From Diphasiastrum complanatum (Eukaryota; Streptophyta; Lycopodiopsida; Lycopodiales; Lycopodiaceae): 64,000 nt of DNA. Below, piece by piece: positions 9,528 through 21,194 of this stretch. Each line of letters starts with the position of its first letter. Positions within the stretch are counted from its first letter, which is position 1. The stretch is from assembly GCA_029204225.1 (NCBI GenBank), contig CM055094.1:17408402-17472401 (forward strand), written 5' to 3'. The translations under genes and the position numbers were made by a program. The notes under the pieces were generated by a model that was not told where the DNA came from, did no database searches, and saw nothing but the letters and a program-made list of their open reading frames with translations.

Positions 9528-12030
9528 TTGGATTTGATCCACACATATTTATGCAGGCCTATGAGGACTATGTCCTTAGGTAAAGCCTTCTATTTCATGA
9601 CCTTTATTGATGATATGTCACGTAAGATGTGGATGTATTCCTTGAAGAAGAAATCGGATGCATTTGACAATTTCAAGAGCTTCAAAGCATTGGTCGAAAA
9701 TCAGACAGGTAGAAAGATCAAAGTCCTAAGATCAGATAGTGGAGGTGAGTAGAAGACTAATGACTTCAATGATCTTTGTAATCAATGTGGTATCAAAAGA
9801 CAATTTACGCAAGCTCATACTCATGTTCTCAATGGTGTAGCTGAGCGCAAGAATCGTACGATTGTGGAAAGTGCCAGATCTATGCTAGCTTAGATGAAAC
9901 TACCAAAAGATTTTTGGTCAAAAGCATGCAGTACGACAATCTATCTTCAAAATAGAAGTCCTACCATTGTCATACCAAAGATACCACATGAGGAGACATT
10001 CACGAAGAAGAAGCCAAAGGTGAACCACTTGCGAATCTTTGGATGTAAGGCCTTTGTACACATTCCTAAGGAAGAGAGATGTAAACCTGATGTGAAAGCT
10101 ATCAAGTGTATATTCCTAGGATATGATGATCGTGTGAAGGCCTATAGATGTTTTGATCCAGTGGAAAACAAAATCCATGTAAGTCGTGATGTTATCTTTG
10201 ATGAATCCAAGATGTATGAAGGCGAGGATGCTGAGAAGATAGACACATCCAGTGGGAAAGATGGTATAGTTAGGATACCTCCTAATGATGATCCATTTAT
10301 TGACTTTCCAAGTGATGAACATGAGGATACATCTCAAGATACTACTACTCAACCTCAAGAGACAGGTTGGAGAGGTAGAGACAAACTTTTTGGTGCAAGA
10401 AGGATTGAAGTTGCAGGTGACAAACGCAAGGAGAAGGATGTACCGTGGGATACATTTTCACCAGGAAGCCGATCACCTGACAGGAAGCTCCCTAAGTGGT
10501 TTGAGAGATTGTTGGAGAGCCGCGACATGGATGACTTTCCAGGATCATCTAGCCAGGGAGAGCTACGAAGATCAACAAGAGAGAAGACACAACCTGAAAA
10601 GTATGAAGCAAATTATGCTCTCTTATCCAGCATTATTCAAAGCAAAGAACCTTCGACTTATGCTGAAGCGAAGGATGATGACATTTGGGTCAAGGCCATG
10701 GGAGAGAAGATGGAGTCAATTGTTAAGCATAGCACATGGGACCTAGTAAAACCACCAGTTGGCAAGAAACCCATTGGTTGCAAATGGGTATACAGGACTA
10801 AGTACCATGCAGATGGAAGTATAGCAAAGCACAAGGCAAGATTGGTGATCAAAGGGTATGCACAAAGTAAAGGCATCGACTATGAGTAAACCTTTGCGCC
10901 AGTATGTAAGTGGAATACTCTACGTCTACTTGTTGTTTTAGCTTCACATTTTGGTTGGCCTTTGCATCAGATGGATGTGAAATCCGCTTTTCTAAATGGT
11001 GAGTTAGAAGAAGAGGTGTTCATTGATCAACCTGAAGACTTTGTAGCGAAAGGACAGGAGAATAAAGTATGTCACTTGAAGAAAGCACTTTATGGTCTTA
11101 AACAGGCACCACGTGCGTGGTATAGCAGGATTGATGTCTACTTTCATTCAAAGGGGATGGTGAGAACACATTCTGATCCAAATCTGTATGTCTTATGCTT
11201 TCATGGTATAGTTGCTTTGATTGCTCTTTATGTTGATGACTTGATTATTACGGAAAATAATCAAAAGATGATAGACATGATTAAGAAAGACCTCATGGAA
11301 CAATTCGAGATGACAAATCTCAACCTGATGCATTATTGCCTTGGAGTAGAGGTGTGCCAAAAAGAACACGAAGTGGGTTCAACACAGGTGAAGTATGTCA
11401 AAGAGTTGTTGCACAGGTTTAGATTGCAGGATTACAAACCAGTGAATACTCCTATTGAACTAGGTAAAAAGCTTCCTAAGCTTGATGAGTCACAGTCGTT
11501 TGATGCTACGCTGTATAGGCAGTTAGTAGGGAGCTTGATTTACCTTACCACAACTAGACCAGATATATGCTATGTTGTTGGTATTGTAAGTCAGTTTATG
11601 GCAGCACCTACGGAAACGCATTAGAAGGCAGCTAAGCGCATTTTGCGTTATGTAAAAGGCATTTCAGATTATGGCTTGATTTACATTAAACCTGAGGGTT
11701 TACATGAGTTGTGTAGCTATGTGGATGCGAATTGGGGAGATGACTATGATGATCGTAGATCCACCACAGGGTATGTATTCCAGTAAGAAGCAAAGTACAA
11801 TTGCTCTATCCACCATAGAAGCAGAGTATAAGCCAATGTGTAGTGCAGCACATGAAGCTATATGGTTGAGACAAATCTTGAAAGAAGTTGGCATGAAGCA
11901 AAAAAATCTCAAACTTTACATAGCGACAGTCAAAGTGGCATTCAGCTAGCAAAGAATCCAGTGTTCCATGCGAGAACCAAACACATTGAGATTCACTATT
12001 CGAATGGAAAATTGATAAAAAAAAAAATAT
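9528..12030 (+). pseudogene. Decayed copia polyprotein, integrase to RNase H (copia E)
   Basis: The order is integrase core (FIDD, RSDSGGE at about 9735-9750, NGVAERKNR at about 9833-9856), the integrase/RT linker (FGCKAFVH.P, FLGYDD), reverse transcriptase (KWVYRTKY, ARLVIKGYAQ, QMDVKSAFLNG, LYVDDLI at about 11227-11245) and RNase H ending with NPVFHARTKHIE near 11990. Gag and protease are missing. Stops interrupt it at about 9750, 9891, 10887, 11622 and 11784, and part of RNase H is deleted near 11785. Two stops (9891, 11622) replace a conserved Trp, TGG to TAG. No LTR was found at either end. The RT catalytic YVDD survives. Confidence 0.85.
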
Positions 12031-12223
12031 GTTTTTATCATTTTCATTAGATTGTGCATCTTGCAATTTAGTTGTATCTATTTCACACATGATACTAGTT
12101 TCTACTCCATGCCATATACAATTGAAGTACAAATATGTTTTGCAAAGTCTTTTAACAAAATACTGAAATTGGTATGAAATCAATGAAAGAAAGTTTATCA
12201 AGTTTACCTATCTGACCGACAAC
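12031..12223. other. AT-rich spacer
   Basis: Nothing recognised between copia E and the target duplication of the next element. Confidence 0.4.
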
Positions 12224-12228
12224 ATCAA
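12224..12228. repeat. Target-site duplication of the 12-21 kb gypsy, left copy
   Basis: ATCAA before the LTR start at 12229. The same five bases follow the far LTR at 21190-21194, nearly 9 kb away. Confidence 0.8.
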
Positions 12229-12707
12229 TGTTGCGTCCATGTTTGGTTCAAAAGATTCAAAATAATCCTTGATGTAGATATTCGGCACTCTTATGTAACA
12301 TAACGAGCTTATTAATACGCTTCGTCATTTCAATCCAGGCTACAAATGCAATTAATGGCCTTGTAAGAGCCCATGCCCTCCAATTAAAACATGCGTGGTG
12401 ATTGATAACTTTTTATGCATGTTGAGAAAATAAAAAACAATTGGATAAGAATCAAAGTCCTGAAAGAAATATTTCTAGTATCCAGGGGTCTATATATACC
12501 TACAAGATTTCTCACTCATACACTTCTAGTTTTCAATTTCCAAATGTCAAAAACCTCTCCTCTTGTTTTCAGCCACCATGGTTTGGGAGGTGCATGAGCT
12601 GATTGGGGATTGACTTTCAGTTTCTACTTGGTAGGGTGGTTTGTCTCCACAACACTCCTTTGCGCATGCAACAGAATCTTAAGGAGCTACACTAAACAAT
12701 CTTTACA
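12229..12707 (+). repeat. 5' LTR of the gypsy element
   Basis: TG...CA, with TATATATA at 12491-12498. It aligns with 20845-21189 through shared blocks (ATGCATGTTGAG, GAAATATTTCTAG, CTATATAT, GACTTTCAGTTTCTACTTGG). It is about 134 bp longer because of an extra segment at roughly 12275-12413 that its partner lacks. Confidence 0.8.
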
Positions 12708-12708
12708 G

Positions 12709-12720
12709 TGGTATCAAAGC
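12709..12720 (+). promoter_or_regulatory. Primer-binding site, initiator tRNA-Met type
   Basis: TGGTATCAAAGC, one G-to-A change from the consensus, two bases after the LTR. Initiator-Met priming is known for chromoviruses. Confidence 0.75.
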
Positions 12721-13374
12721 ACCAAATTGGATGTTGTAGCATACTATAGATGGAGAATATGTTAGCAAGAGGCCTGCCATGTCACCCTAGGCCCTACTCT
12801 CCACACGTGTGAGTTGTTAGGACTGAAAAAACCTGTAGGAGAGTGTATTTTTCCAAGGAGTATTTGTCAAAATTCACATATACGCTTTGGATGCCATCAA
12901 ATAAACATTACAAGCAATCTACAAAGCTCAATTGAAGATCAATAGAAGCTTCTATCAAGTCTAGCAATGATTTATAGGCTTGGATCAACCAAAAACTGGT
13001 CTGTAGGAGGATGCCTACCAAGGAAACTTTGATGAACTAAGCCTCTAAGCACCAAAAAAGGTGTATGAGGGCTTGAATCAGAGGACGTTCAATGAATTTC
13101 AAGCAAAAACAGTAAAGAATAAAAAAAAACAGCAAAAATGTCAAGAATTGTGTAATTTACAATTATGGCTATGGAGAAAGTCCATAACACTGATCTTCAA
13201 GATGAACAAAATCAATATCTTGAGAAGCCACTTATTTGGAGGTCAATTCCACCACCAAGAAGAAAAAACAAAGAGCTACTACCAAAAAGCTGTAGAAAAG
13301 CAAAAAGCATATCCACCTTCTGATTGATGCAAAGATAGGCTCTAATATCGTTAACCTTATATAGATACTTAAGT
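12721..13374 (+). other. Gypsy leader and replaced gag-RT region
   Basis: No gag, protease or RT motif is visible although the element should hold about 3 kb of it here. A CACACGTGTG palindrome is at 12812-12821. An 88-codon open frame at 13061-13327 resembles nothing recognised. A large internal deletion is the simplest reading. Confidence 0.45.
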
Positions 13375-14041
13375 CAAAACAATAGTTGTTTTAGCTCCTG
13401 TCTTACTGATCACGAATCCAAATTTACCTTACGTCGTTATAATCGACGCAAGTGATTTGATAATTGGAGCGGTTTTTTTGCGAAATGATAGACCGATGGC
13501 ATTTGAAAGCAAGAAATTCACTAGACCTCAATAGCATTATACAACTTCATGCACTTAAAACCTTGAGGCATTCTCTTTATGGTAATTGGTTTATAGTGTA
13601 TACAGATCACCAACCTCTAAAATACTTTGGCAATCAACATAATATGAGACATCGTACAACTTGATGGGTTGAACTTATGCAATAATTTGATCATGAGATT
13701 CGATATGTCAAAGGCATCTCTAAACAATTTTCAGATGCTCTTAGTCAAATTGGTGAATTAAATGAACTTTCATTCACCCAAATTTCTACATATCCATATC
13801 TTTCGTTGAGAGGAAAGTGTGAAAACAATTTTCATTTTGGTCGAATATGGAAGTTGGTTGAGACTAGAATGAATGTGAATGGAACTAAGATGGATTTACA
13901 AAAGTCTCAGTTGTCTAAGAAAAATAAGAAGATTGTGAAACAGTTCACCATTTAACGTGGGTTACTATTTTAGAATGGAAAAGTTTGTGTACCAAGGGAT
14001 GATGAGATAAAGAAGCAAAAAATTTTTAATGTCATGACGTA
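13375..14041 (+). pseudogene. Gypsy RNase H and start of integrase
   Basis: RNase H motifs are clear on the plus strand: DASD..IGAV near 13450, FESKKFT near 13510, YTDHQPLKYF near 13597-13630, WVELMQ.FDHEIRYVKG near 13665-13715, and SDALS after it. The integrase N-terminal segment NGKVCVPRDDEIK follows at about 13972-14015. Several stops and frameshifts are present (for example about 13659 and 13683). The frame breaks off at 14041 where the nested LTR begins and resumes at 15752. Confidence 0.78.
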
Positions 14042-15751
14042 TGTTGCAAATGTAGCAAAAAGACTTCAATAAATGTTTGAAATGATGGAGGAAGCACCTT
14101 GAATGGATCCAATTGAGATCCTATAGCAAAATCACCAACCAATTTAGTGTTTCCTAGCTTTCCGTTTGTTTGAACTCCGGTATAAGGCTCAAACACTTGC
14201 AATTTCCTTCGCACGTGTGAGTGTACGGACTACCACAGACATAGTACAGTCCTTAAATTGCTAATCAATTTCACAATTGAAAATAACTCAACACAAATAG
14301 CAAATATCAATCATATGGATCATCAACAAGATTGGTAGATGGAAAACCAAATTTTTATTCATACATTGATGAAGAATTCATCAGATATTTATACATGAGT
14401 AGTTCAGATCTGAGCATTTTAGGGCTTCTCAGAGATCCAAAAACAATGTGAAAATTGCTATTTTTGGCTCCTACTTTTTCTCTAACCTATCTATGCACTT
14501 TTTGGCCTCTTTTCGAATGTTCCATCACAATTTAACATGAAGGATAAAGCTCTTTAAAAGCATCCTATGTTATCTGGCACATGTGGCATCTAATTACATG
14601 GCCATCTTACCAGTTACAAGTCATATGACCAAAAGCTAGAACTATGAAAGCTTAACACTCCTCACAATTCTAGCTTGATGAGACTATCCTGGATCAATAA
14701 TTAATACATGCATAAGAATAACATAATTTTCAGGTTCTTGTTATGTGAAGTGAGTATGATCACTCATCACAATAAGAATATGGTTTAAGCTCCAAGTTCT
14801 CAAATGTAGTGAGATCTCAATAAGGATTGTCTTCAAGATCCAAGTTGTCTTTAGTAGGTTGTTGAATGAACACCTTGGGCTGCAAAATGAGAGTTTCTTC
14901 CTCAAAATAAACATGAAAAACAGCATCTTTCCATAAGATCCAACTTTTTTATGAAGCACATACAACCAAACCTTGAAATGTCACCATCTTGACTTCATCC
15001 AACAAAACAATGAACTCCAACTTGGCTTGGAAATTCAAGAGTGAATGGATCACAAGATGAGCTCAGCCTTTGATTTCTTATTTAAAACTTCAATCAAAGT
15101 AATAGTGAGCACCATTTCATCATCATAAGCTATAGGATGAAAAATAATGTTCCTAACACCAACCAATTTAGTGTTTCCTAGCTTTCTGTTTAAAAGGCTC
15201 AAACACTTGCAATTTCCTTCGCACGTGTGAGTGTACGAACTACCACAGACATAGTACAGTACCTTAAATTGCTAATCAATTTCACAATTGAAAATAACTC
15301 AACACAAATAGCAAATATCAATCATATGGATCATCAGCAAGATTGGTAGATGGAAAACCAAATTTTTACTCAATACATTGACGAAGAATTCATCAGATAT
15401 TTATACATGAGTAGTTCAGATCTGAGCATTTTAGGGCTTCTCTAAACTCAACATAACCTAACCCTAATATCTAACCTGAAAGGCCACTTGATCCACCCTA
15501 ATTAGGGGTCAAGATCTAGAGATCTAAAGACGATGTGAAAATTGCTATTTTTGGCTCCTACTTTTTCTCTAGCCTAATCCATGCACTTTTTGGCTTTTTT
15601 TCAAAGGTGCCATCACAATGTTGAAGAATAAAGCTCTTGAAAAATCATCCTATGCTATTAAACACGTGTGGCATCCAATTACATGGCCATCTTACCAATT
15701 ACAAGTCATATGACCAAAAACTAGTCAAGCTAGAATTGTGAAATTTTAACA
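14042..15751 (-). mobile_element. Deleted copia A-type element nested in gypsy integrase
   Basis: It has a full LTR of about 616 bp (14042-14657, TGTTGC...TTAACA), an internal remnant (14658-15156) and a second LTR lacking its first part (15157-15751). The two LTR copies match closely over hundreds of bases. They also match the copia A LTR in layout: the start, the 'cacgtgtga.gtacgg' segment and the end 'caagctagaattgtgaa..ttaaca'. The internal scrap begins with the same polypurine and 'tctagcttg' words as copia A. No ORF remains. Gypsy integrase reads into it at 14041 and out of it at 15752. The expected 5 bp duplication is not perfect (ACGTA versus CTACC). Confidence 0.78.
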
Positions 15752-16202
15752 CTACCCTGTGTAGATCATCCAAGTATACCCAAGACTTTAGATTTGGTCA
15801 AAACAGAGTTTTATTTGCCAAAACTCAAGCCATATGTCGAGTCACATGTGATAAATATAAACAATGTCAGCTAGCCAAAGTAGAATGCTTAAAGGCTAGA
15901 GGGTTGTTACATCTCTTAGGTATCTCTAAGAAGAGATGGGAAAGTATGTCTATGGATTCTGTAGTTGGACTTCCAAAGACCCAATAACAAAATGATTCTA
16001 TTTGGGTTGTAATGGACAAGTTGACTAAATTAGCTATGTTCATACTAGTTATGTGAACTACAAAGGCTACGGATTTAGCTTAGATCATTGTGAAAAAATT
16101 ATTCAAGTTATGTGGAGTAGCAAGTGATATTGTTAGCAATAGAGATACTAAGTTTACATGTCACTTAAAATCAAATGTATTCCATAATGTTTGGGCAAAT
16201 TT
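15752..16202 (+). pseudogene. Gypsy integrase, middle part
   Basis: Continues from 14041: DHPS..KT, then FYLPKLK, KCQLAKVE, a W..MSMDSVVGLPK motif with the first catalytic Asp (near 15950-15975), WVVMDKLTKLA (near 16005-16030) and SNRDTKFT with the second catalytic Asp (near 16135-16160). Stops break the frame at about 15986, 16054 and 16080. It ends abruptly at about 16203, where sequence unlike gypsy begins. Confidence 0.75.
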
Positions 16203-19200
16203 TGACTAGGGATTGGTCCAGCCAAAACGCCTTAGCGAGAAAAGGACCCACACTGTCCTTACGCGAGTGATCAGAATTTGATCGCTTCCAATCCTGGGGG
16301 CCCCACTGATTACCCCGTACTCCCGGGTCAATGAGAGTTTTTCAAGCTCTCAAATGTATGACCAACGGAAGATCGTTACCATTACGATGTTTACACAAAT
16401 CCAAGGGCAATTAAGTGGCAAAGACTCTCCCTTGGTATGAGTGAACGTTTCTATGGTCGAGAACAACTCTAAAAGGTGTGGGTCTCAATCTGATCGGGTC
16501 TAATACTTGTTGTGGTTTTCTTAGGACTTGGGTATTGAACTTTTAAAGCATCCCACTCTCTCCAATTCACTCCTTTATGTGACTAATATTTCAGATGAGA
16601 ATCCTATATGTGTCCTACAAAAGAACGACAGGCCTTAGAGTTTTATCTCTATGTCTCCTGATACCTTATGATGGACACTCATAGGCCTGACTGGTGACAC
16701 CTCAATGACACTTTTCTCCGATGGGTATATTTAACACTTTCTTGTGGAATGAGTTCTTTCTAACCGGAAATCTTTCCTACTGATCTTTCACGTCCCATAA
16801 ATGTCGATGGTTCTAGAAGGTGTGCAGTTCCTTCTCCTAGAGATCACCAATCATATATGTCATACATAACCTGTATATGAGAATATCCCTTATTTCCTTC
16901 TAATGGCAAGAGTGTCTACAAAGGTTGACAGCCCATATAAAGTTTTTGGTCATCGGCAATCTTCTTGGGACGACTAATAATAGCATCTGTTGTTGTTTTG
17001 AAGTGTCCAAGAACTAGATATAATCAGCTAAGGTGACCTTCTTTGATCTTCGTTCCGAGTTTATGTCTCTCTTGGACCTCAATCATAGCTCATTGAGTCG
17101 ATATTTCATGCATGATCAGTCCAGGGTAAACTTTTAGAACATCACAGAGTATGGCTCTTAGAAGGATAGTCCTATCACATTGCCCAAGTGATTTTCAACC
17201 GCTAACTTTTAGGTACAATTCATAGCCATGGACCCCTTTTATGCATAATCCCCTTACATTATGTCATGTTTTCTCCCCTTCCCATAATTGATGGCTCTCT
17301 TAGAGTTGGTTCTCGAGTCGCATCTTCACAAGATTACTCATCTTAGTCATAAGGGGGTGGTCTAGAATTTTGTCGCTACTAATTTCGGATGATGCTATCC
17401 TTCTGGGAGACTGGAATATGTTTTCTAGGAGTGAGTCTCAAGTGCGATCAAGTGTCTATCTTACCCATGACCCCACCCTCACAATTCTATGAGAATGGGT
17501 TTTAGGATCAAAGTTTGTCACCTTACATAAGGTATTCAAATGGGGCAAAGGTCAGAACGATGTCGTATTGGGGCTGGTGATAGTGGATTTTTCCACCTTT
17601 ATTGTTGATCGGTCTTGTTGTTTTAAGATGAAGATTTTCCGGTGCTTACCCAATTTCCTCTTAGACTAGCGTGCTCGTGCTAGTGCGTGAACCCGGATTC
17701 CAGGGGCCCGGGAATCTCGCAATGTCCGTGTATTCCAACGGCACATTGGGAATTGTGTTCTAAGTGTGGCATCAAAACAAAAGCAACTGTGTTCAATCTC
17801 CTAGGCCCGGGAGGAAATTCTGCCTCGTCGGGTGCCTATTAGCCCTCCCTCTGTATTCCAAGAGGTCGAGGTGTAAAGATCAACACGAAACAATTGATTA
17901 GAAAATGTACTTCATAATGAAAATATTGTTTGAGCGTCATAAAACAAACCACTCCTCCAAATCCTAGCACATAAGGAACACTTTGACAGTTCTCTTGATT
18001 ACGGCACACATATGGTATAAAAAATCAATTCCAAGCAGCTTCATAATACTAATGTAAGTTACTCGAAATTAAGTCATGTATATAACGATTTCTCCTAAGC
18101 ATCAAAAAGCATGGTAAACTTGCATTTTCTAAAAGCCTACACATATCATCAACCTATGAGATGGAGTCATATCTCTCATTCACAACACAATGGAGCACAT
18201 CATTTTCTTTAGACGATACCAAATGGGATTTGAGAAAATGTATACCTCAGCACTGTGTTGGGATCGCGCTTAGTGGGAAGGGGAGTTTAGTTACCAATCA
18301 CGTGGCTTCATCATTCCGCTAGCCAGGTGCGTGGGTCTTATGAAACCATAGCCTCCTTTTCCACAACATTGTTGGGCTCCATATGGCAGAGAACGATCAA
18401 TAATGGGCCGCGCTGAAACAGCTATTGAGTTGGTGATAGGGCGCCAGGTGGATCGCTGAGAGCGTGCTACAGCATAACTATTTTGATCTTCTGCCTACTG
18501 AGCATTTCGTGGATAGGGCTCCATGGCAGTTGTGGGATGAAGGCAGTGGTTTGTAGAGGAGAGGGCGCATGACTAGTTCTCTGCTAACTCCCTTGAAGGC
18601 AGCTCTTCTGGATATTGAGATACGGGTGCTGCTACTGTATGCAGAAACGAGTGGTCAGCTGTAGCAATATGTATGCATAAGCTATGAACGTTTTTGTACT
18701 GATCTCCTTCAGTCCGCCTGATCCTCTCTAAACGTATTCACACGGGGTATTGCATACTGAGAAACTATGTTCACTGCATAAAAGAGAATGAAGCATCTTT
18801 TGTAGAATGAGAAGGAAACTCGTCATAGCAATTTCGAAAAAGAAGCAGGAGTCAGCCTCTTCTTGACAACAGAAGCACATTCTTGACCACTTCTCTGAGG
18901 ACACAAAGGGACTCCATTGTAATCATCTTGAGAACATTCTTCTGAGAACAAAACAAGAACTTAGCAAAACAAGAACTTAGCCCACCATGTTGGATCAGAT
19001 TTTGGGGACCAGAGCAAGACTCCGCACATTCCAGAATACCAAAAGAAGAGATTTTTCACAACAATTCGAAAACACTCTTTTGAACAGAGATAAACTCAGC
19101 ATCTTCTTGGCAAGAGAAGCTATATCATCTTTTTGACCACATTGTTGGGACATGTCTCACAGCTGACCTAACACATTCTAAGAAGCAATAAATTTTAGCA

Positions 19201-20495
19201 TAACAGCCTGGGAACACCCTCAGAAGCAAAACTCAATCCATCAATTCTCTTCACAATTCTTTTCACAGAGATAGCAAGGAGCAGATTGATGTTGAAGGAT
19301 ACAACCAGCCCTTAGCAGACCCAACTCATCCTTGAATATCAGAGATCAGTTTAAGAGCACACGGTCTTGAATAAGAATCAAACTCAGCATACTAGAGCTT
19401 CAGAAGAGGGGAAAATACCACTACAGATCAAGAATCAGCTTGAGAACATATTAAGAAGAACAAAAGACGAGTCTTGATAGTGAGATGTAAAACAGCAACC
19501 ACCGCTTTCTCTCATAGCTCAAAAGATAGGCACACTAACAGTATCAGCATAAGGTGGTATTCTTGTTATCAATCAGGGGACCTCACTCAGCACCACAGTT
19601 AGTTCACAAAGAAGTGATGAGAGCTTGGTGGATATTCAAGTGATACTACTCAGCTTGAGAAAACATGTAAGAATAGCAGAACTTAACATGCACAGAAATG
19701 CTTTTCCCATGCAGCACGTCCTCCTCCTTTTATGGAGTTGAGCTCACAGCCGCTTTTCAAGTTGCCATATCTTGCCCATCCTTTCACAGCTTTTCATCCT
19801 TTCACAGCTTTTCATAGGGCATTTGAATGTGCTTTAATTTTTTTTCCATGTGCCTATTGGAAAAGCACCTTGCAAATTCACATGCCCATTTGCTTTTAGG
19901 CCCTTAATGGCTTGACTAACCAAAGTTTTTTTAATTGAGGGCCCTTTTACTTGATTTTTTCATTAAGGCTGATTTGACTTTTTTGGCATGTGCTTAATAG
20001 AGTTGCCCCATGCCTATTGCCATGTGAGTTTTTTCTCTTAAGCCTCTTAATGAAGTGCCAACTTTGATTTTGGCCCTCCTTTGGCATTTATGATCCATTT
20101 GATTTTTTTCATATGGCTGTTAGCCATGGCTAATTTCTCTAACTTTTGACCCATTGCCCATTTAGTCATGCTGTCCTCTCCCCTTTTCTTTGTCATTGGT
20201 TTTCTTTTTGGATATTGCACTCTGTAGGCCCTCTTAACCTTAGCCATTGGTTTTTCAACTTGCAATTCCGCAATTTTGGTGACTGAGCCCCCTCTTCCCC
20301 CACTGAGCAGCCAACCTAAAAATACAGTACCTCAATTTTAGATTAGTATCGAAAATCACAGTACATTGCAAAATTTTGGCATAGTAGCCGAAAATGCCAA
20401 TTTCTATACTATAGCAAAATTTAAGCTCCAAACTTAGCCCGATTTTTGGTGTCAAAAATTCGGCTAACACATAAGCTTGAAACTTCACTAAGTTT
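16203..20495. other. 4.3 kb ORF-less insertion of unknown type
   Basis: This block interrupts the gypsy integrase between the DTKFT and STDH parts. Neither strand has an open frame of 60 codons until 20047, unusual for 4 kb. It is richer in G+C than its surroundings, with 'gggccc' and 'cccggg' words near 16310-16330 and 17700-17815. Near 18880-18990 phrases such as 'aagaacttagc' recur. An 18 bp unit, catcctttcacagctttt, is tandemly doubled at about 19777-19812. LTR-type ends were looked for and not found. It could be a large non-autonomous retroelement derivative or a DNA transposon; I cannot decide. Confidence 0.5.
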
Positions 20496-20840
20496 TAATT
20501 CTACTGATCATGTTGGATTGGTTCATTTTAGATTATAAAGTAAATTGGTTCTTAGGGTTACGAATATGATCTCAAGATAAATCTACTGCTCATCTAGTGT
20601 TAAATGTAATCTAATTGATATTAAGTTTACATGAAGATGATACAATTGGATCTGATGAGGATCTTAACCATTTGGAACCAAAAAGAGTACTAAATCAAAA
20701 ATAAACAATTGAGAAACCATTCTATCGTTGAATGTTTGATCCAATGGAAAGGACACCATGAGGATGATGATTCATGGAAAAGAGTTGAGAAGAATTTCCA
20801 TAAGTTCCAATTTTGAGAACAAACAATAGTTCAAGGGAGG
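20496..20840 (+). pseudogene. Gypsy integrase C-terminus and chromodomain-like tail
   Basis: Decayed coding resumes near 20496 and ends with a chromodomain-like pattern: EPKRVLNQ near 20676-20700, LIQWKGH..EDDDSWKR near 20735-20790, and EKNF..F before a stop near 20815. The W-K-G-H and D.SW spacing is typical of chromodomains at the C-terminus of chromovirus integrases, which direct integration to modified histones. Frame changes and stops show it is inactive. Confidence 0.7.
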
Positions 20841-20844
20841 AAGG
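20831..20844 (+). promoter_or_regulatory. Polypurine tract of the gypsy element
   Basis: CAAGGGAGGAAGGA directly before the LTR start TGTTATG. Confidence 0.75.
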
Positions 20845-21189
20845 ATGTTATGTCCATGTCCAGTTTAAAGGATTCGAAATAATCCTTGACTTGTTATGCA
20901 TGTTGAGGAAATAAAAAGCAGTTGGATGAGAATCATAATTTTGAAAGAAATATTTCTAGGCTGCAAGGGTCTATATATGCCAATAGGAATTTGTCCTTCT
21001 CCCTCCTACACTTTCAGTTTTCAGTTTCCAAAAACCTCTCCTCTCTTGTATTCATTCATCGTGGCTCTAGGGGTGAAGCTGATTGGAGATTGACTTTCAG
21101 TTTCTACTTGGTTAGGTCATTTGGCTCCATAGCACTCCTTTTGGTGCATACAACATGATCTTAAGGATCCACAGTGAGTGATCCTTACA
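20845..21189 (+). repeat. 3' LTR of the gypsy element
   Basis: 345 bp, TG...CA, related to 12229-12707 and followed by the ATCAA duplication (21190-21194). Confidence 0.8.
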
Positions 21190-21194
21190 ATCAA

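Larger units (their letters stand above)
12229..21189 (+). mobile_element. Ty3/gypsy chromovirus-like element with nested insertions
   Basis: Delimited by related LTRs (12229-12707 and 20845-21189), a primer-binding site after the first, a polypurine tract before the second, and matching ATCAA duplications outside both. The surviving coding order is RNase H, integrase and a chromodomain-like C-terminus, all plus strand, which identifies a gypsy chromovirus. Gag, protease and RT are missing or unrecognisable at 12721-13370. Integrase is split by two later insertions (14042-15751 and 16203-20495); removing them makes the protein motifs run on. Many stops show it is old. Confidence 0.82.

Noticed and set aside
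9272-9583. 103-codon frame as a host gene
   Set aside because: No recognised family, and its end overlaps copia E integrase in a different frame.
16203-20495. LTR pair or 5S-like TRIM bounding the ORF-less block
   Set aside because: No direct repeat of the ends and no 5S rRNA-like promoter words were found.
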